Made by a program: the position numbers and the translations under genes. Below, in pieces: positions 62,674 to 64,000 of a stretch of 64,000 nt of DNA (its first letter is position 1; the number at the start of each line of letters is the position of its first letter). The notes below the pieces were generated by a model, which saw only the letters and a list, made by a program, of their open reading frames with translations, ran no database searches and was not told the origin of the DNA. This DNA is from Magnetospirillum sp. 64-120 (lineage in GTDB: Bacteria; Pseudomonadota; Alphaproteobacteria; Rhodospirillales; Magnetospirillaceae). The stretch spans positions 124,001-188,000 of the forward strand of contig MKVK01000046.1 of the NCBI GenBank assembly GCA_001898825.1, read 5' to 3'.

Positions 62674-64000
62674 GTGAACGCCTTTATGCAGATGATGCGT
62701 GGCCTTGGCCCCATGCGCCTGGCGGCGATCGCCGGTGTCGGCGTGTCGATCCTGGGGTTCTTCATCTATCTGATGAGCCGGGTCGCCGCGCCGCAGATGG
62801 AATTGCTGTACGGCGAGCTGGAGATGGGCGATTCCAAGGCCATCGTCGAAAAGCTGGCCGCCGACAAGGTCCCCTTCGAAGTCCGCAAGGACGGCGCTGA
62901 AATCTGGGTGCCCAAGGACAGGAAGAACGAACTGCGCGTGCGCATGGCCGAACAGGCCATGCCGGCGGTGGGCCGCGTCGCCGGCTATGAGCTATTCGAC
63001 AAGCAAGACGCTTTGTCGTCCACCAGTTTCCAGCAAAACATCAATTACGTCCGCGCCCTGGAAGGCGAGCTGAGCCGCACCATCCGTTCCATCGACAAGG
63101 TCAAGGTGGCCCGCGTCCATCTGGTGCTGCCCAAGCGCGAGGCTTTCGCCCGCGAAGCCAACGAACCCAGCGCTTCGGTGATCCTGAAGATGCAAGGGGC
63201 GGCGCGTCTGGACAAGGGTCAGGTGACCGCGATCCAGCACCTGATCGCCGCCGCCGTGCCCAAGATGAAGCCCAACCGCATCTCCATCGTCGACGACAAG
63301 GGGACGCTGCTGGCCAAGGGCTATGACAACGACCAGGAACAGGCCGCCGAAAACGCCGAAAGCCTGAAGATGAACACCGAGGGCCGCTTGGCCCGGACCA
63401 TCGAAGGCATGCTGGAACGCTCGCTCGGCGCGGGGCGCGTCCGCGCCGAAGTCTCGGTGGAAATGGACATGTCGCGCGCGGTCACCACCGAAGAGACCTA
63501 TGACCCGGAAAGTCAGGTGGTGCGCAGCCAGGTCACCGTCAACGAGAACGAGGAAAGCAGCGACGGCGAGCCGCCCAACGTGTCGGTCACCAACAACTTG
63601 CCCGACCCCAACGCCAGCTCGAATTCGTCCAACCGGTCGTCGTCCAAGTCGGGCAAGACCCAGGAAACCACCAATTACGAGATTTCCAAGAAGGTCAAGA
63701 ACACGGTGCGCGAGATGGGCGAGATCCGCCGCATCACCGCCGCCGTGCTGGTGGACGGCGTCTATGACGTGGGTGCCGACGGCAAGAAGACCTATCGCGA
63801 CCGCACCCCGGAAGAACTGGCCAAGCTGGAAGAACTGGTGCGCAACTCCATCGGCTTCGACCGCACCCGCCAGGATCAGGTCAAGGTGGTGTCCATGCAG
63901 TTCGCCGGCGGCGAGGAACAATACGCCGCCGAGGAACCGGGCGAGTTCATCTTCGGCATGCGCCGCGACTTCGTGGAAAAGATCGCGTCCAACCTGGGCC
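62674..64000 (+). CDS. fliF: flagellar MS-ring protein FliF (N-terminal part)
   Basis: The frame runs off the window after about 442 codons. The start is uncertain; GTG 62674 gives the usual opening NAFMQMMRGLGPMRLAA, while ATG 62686 or GTG 62638 are possible. TM1 lies at about residues 16-36. The YscJ/FliF domain follows (PQMELLYGELE, ARVHLVLPKREAFAREANEPSASVILK), then the FliF C-terminal domain with a Ser/Asn-rich low-complexity insert near residues 300-330. The missing end should contain TM2 and the FliG-binding tail. The 136 bases after the flgE terminator show a small hairpin (62570-62584) but no clear promoter. Confidence 0.93.
   Translation, partial: MNAFMQMMRGLGPMRLAAIAGVGVSILGFFIYLMSRVAAPQMELLYGELEMGDSKAIVEKLAADKVPFEVRKDGAEIWVPKDRKNELRVRMAEQAMPAVGRVAGYELFDKQDALSSTSFQQNINYVRALEGELSRTIRSIDKVKVARVHLVLPKREAFAREANEPSASVILKMQGAARLDKGQVTAIQHLIAAAVPKMKPNRISIVDDKGTLLAKGYDNDQEQAAENAESLKMNTEGRLARTIEGMLERSLGAGRVRAEVSVEMDMSRAVTTEETYDPESQVVRSQVTVNENEESSDGEPPNVSVTNNLPDPNASSNSSNRSSSKSGKTQETTNYEISKKVKNTVREMGEIRRITAAVLVDGVYDVGADGKKTYRDRTPEELAKLEELVRNSIGFDRTRQDQVKVVSMQFAGGEEQYAAEEPGEFIFGMRRDFVEKIASNLG

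Overview
The window is chromosomal DNA from an alphaproteobacterium, most like the Rhodospirillales and in particular the Magnetospirillum group. This rests on the high-GC codon use and on the alphaproteobacterial style of the proteins (QueE/QueD, NADP malic enzyme with a phosphotransacetylase tail, IHF beta, DmeR/DmeF, a sigma-54 flagellar promoter, CX14CX2C-type QueE). No magnetosome genes and no prophage are present. Nearly all of the window is ordinary core genome, densely packed and with many 4-nt stop/start overlaps.

Layout. 1-4.2 kb (minus): a SUV3-like helicase, queD, queE and a small conserved protein. 4.2-6.4 kb (minus): rsmE, nfeD and an SPFH protein, all overlapping. 6.5-12.5 kb (plus): gpsA, two tandem YciI-like proteins, an EVE protein, a small Rieske protein, acetyl-CoA synthetase, an alpha/beta hydrolase and a MarC-type membrane protein. 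12.5-17.7 kb: a SpoIIE-type phosphatase divergent from two diguanylate cyclases. 17.7-23.6 kb: a DUF748/AsmA-like protein convergent with two tandem trkH genes, separated by a 265-bp mobile-looking element. 23.7-25 kb: dmeR-dmeF metal efflux. 25-30 kb: a PhnD-like binding protein with a histidine kinase, then ihfB, lapA, pyrF and trpF. 30-34 kb: a secreted-effector-like zincin candidate, a lipid kinase, and an LpxH-like phosphoesterase with a glycosyltransferase. 34-37.8 kb (minus): a nickel/cobalt ECF transporter with a histidine-rich partner. 38-46.9 kb: pgi, lipB, tRNA-Leu, an orphan amino-acid binding protein, a third diguanylate cyclase, maeB and mgtE. 46.9-47.2 kb: a free-standing structured RNA gene. 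47.5-57.9 kb: glycerate uptake and kinase, secA, a histidine kinase, a parvulin isomerase, argJ, a GNAT-MutT fusion and a small membrane protein. 58-64 kb: the flagellar genes fliK, flgD, flgE and the start of fliF.

How the genes work together. Signalling is prominent: three active-looking diguanylate cyclases, each with GGEEF and an RxxD inhibitory site, a PP2C-type phosphatase and two hybrid-free histidine kinases. Metal handling is a second theme, with Ni/Co efflux (dmeRF), Ni/Co import (cbiMQO-like) and Mg import (mgtE). The flagellar block is led by a well-formed sigma-54 promoter.

The most interesting non-protein features are: (i) a complete promoter-RNA-terminator unit at about 46.87-47.18 kb with several hairpins and an H-type pseudoknot, resembling OMEGA/HEARO-type RNAs but without an IscB gene beside it; (ii) a 265-bp element with 32-bp terminal inverted repeats, TA flanks and two nested internal hairpin arms at 20.4-20.7 kb; and (iii) an inverted pair of 30-bp palindromic repeats after the tRNA gene. 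All functional calls were made by reading the sequence; no search was run.
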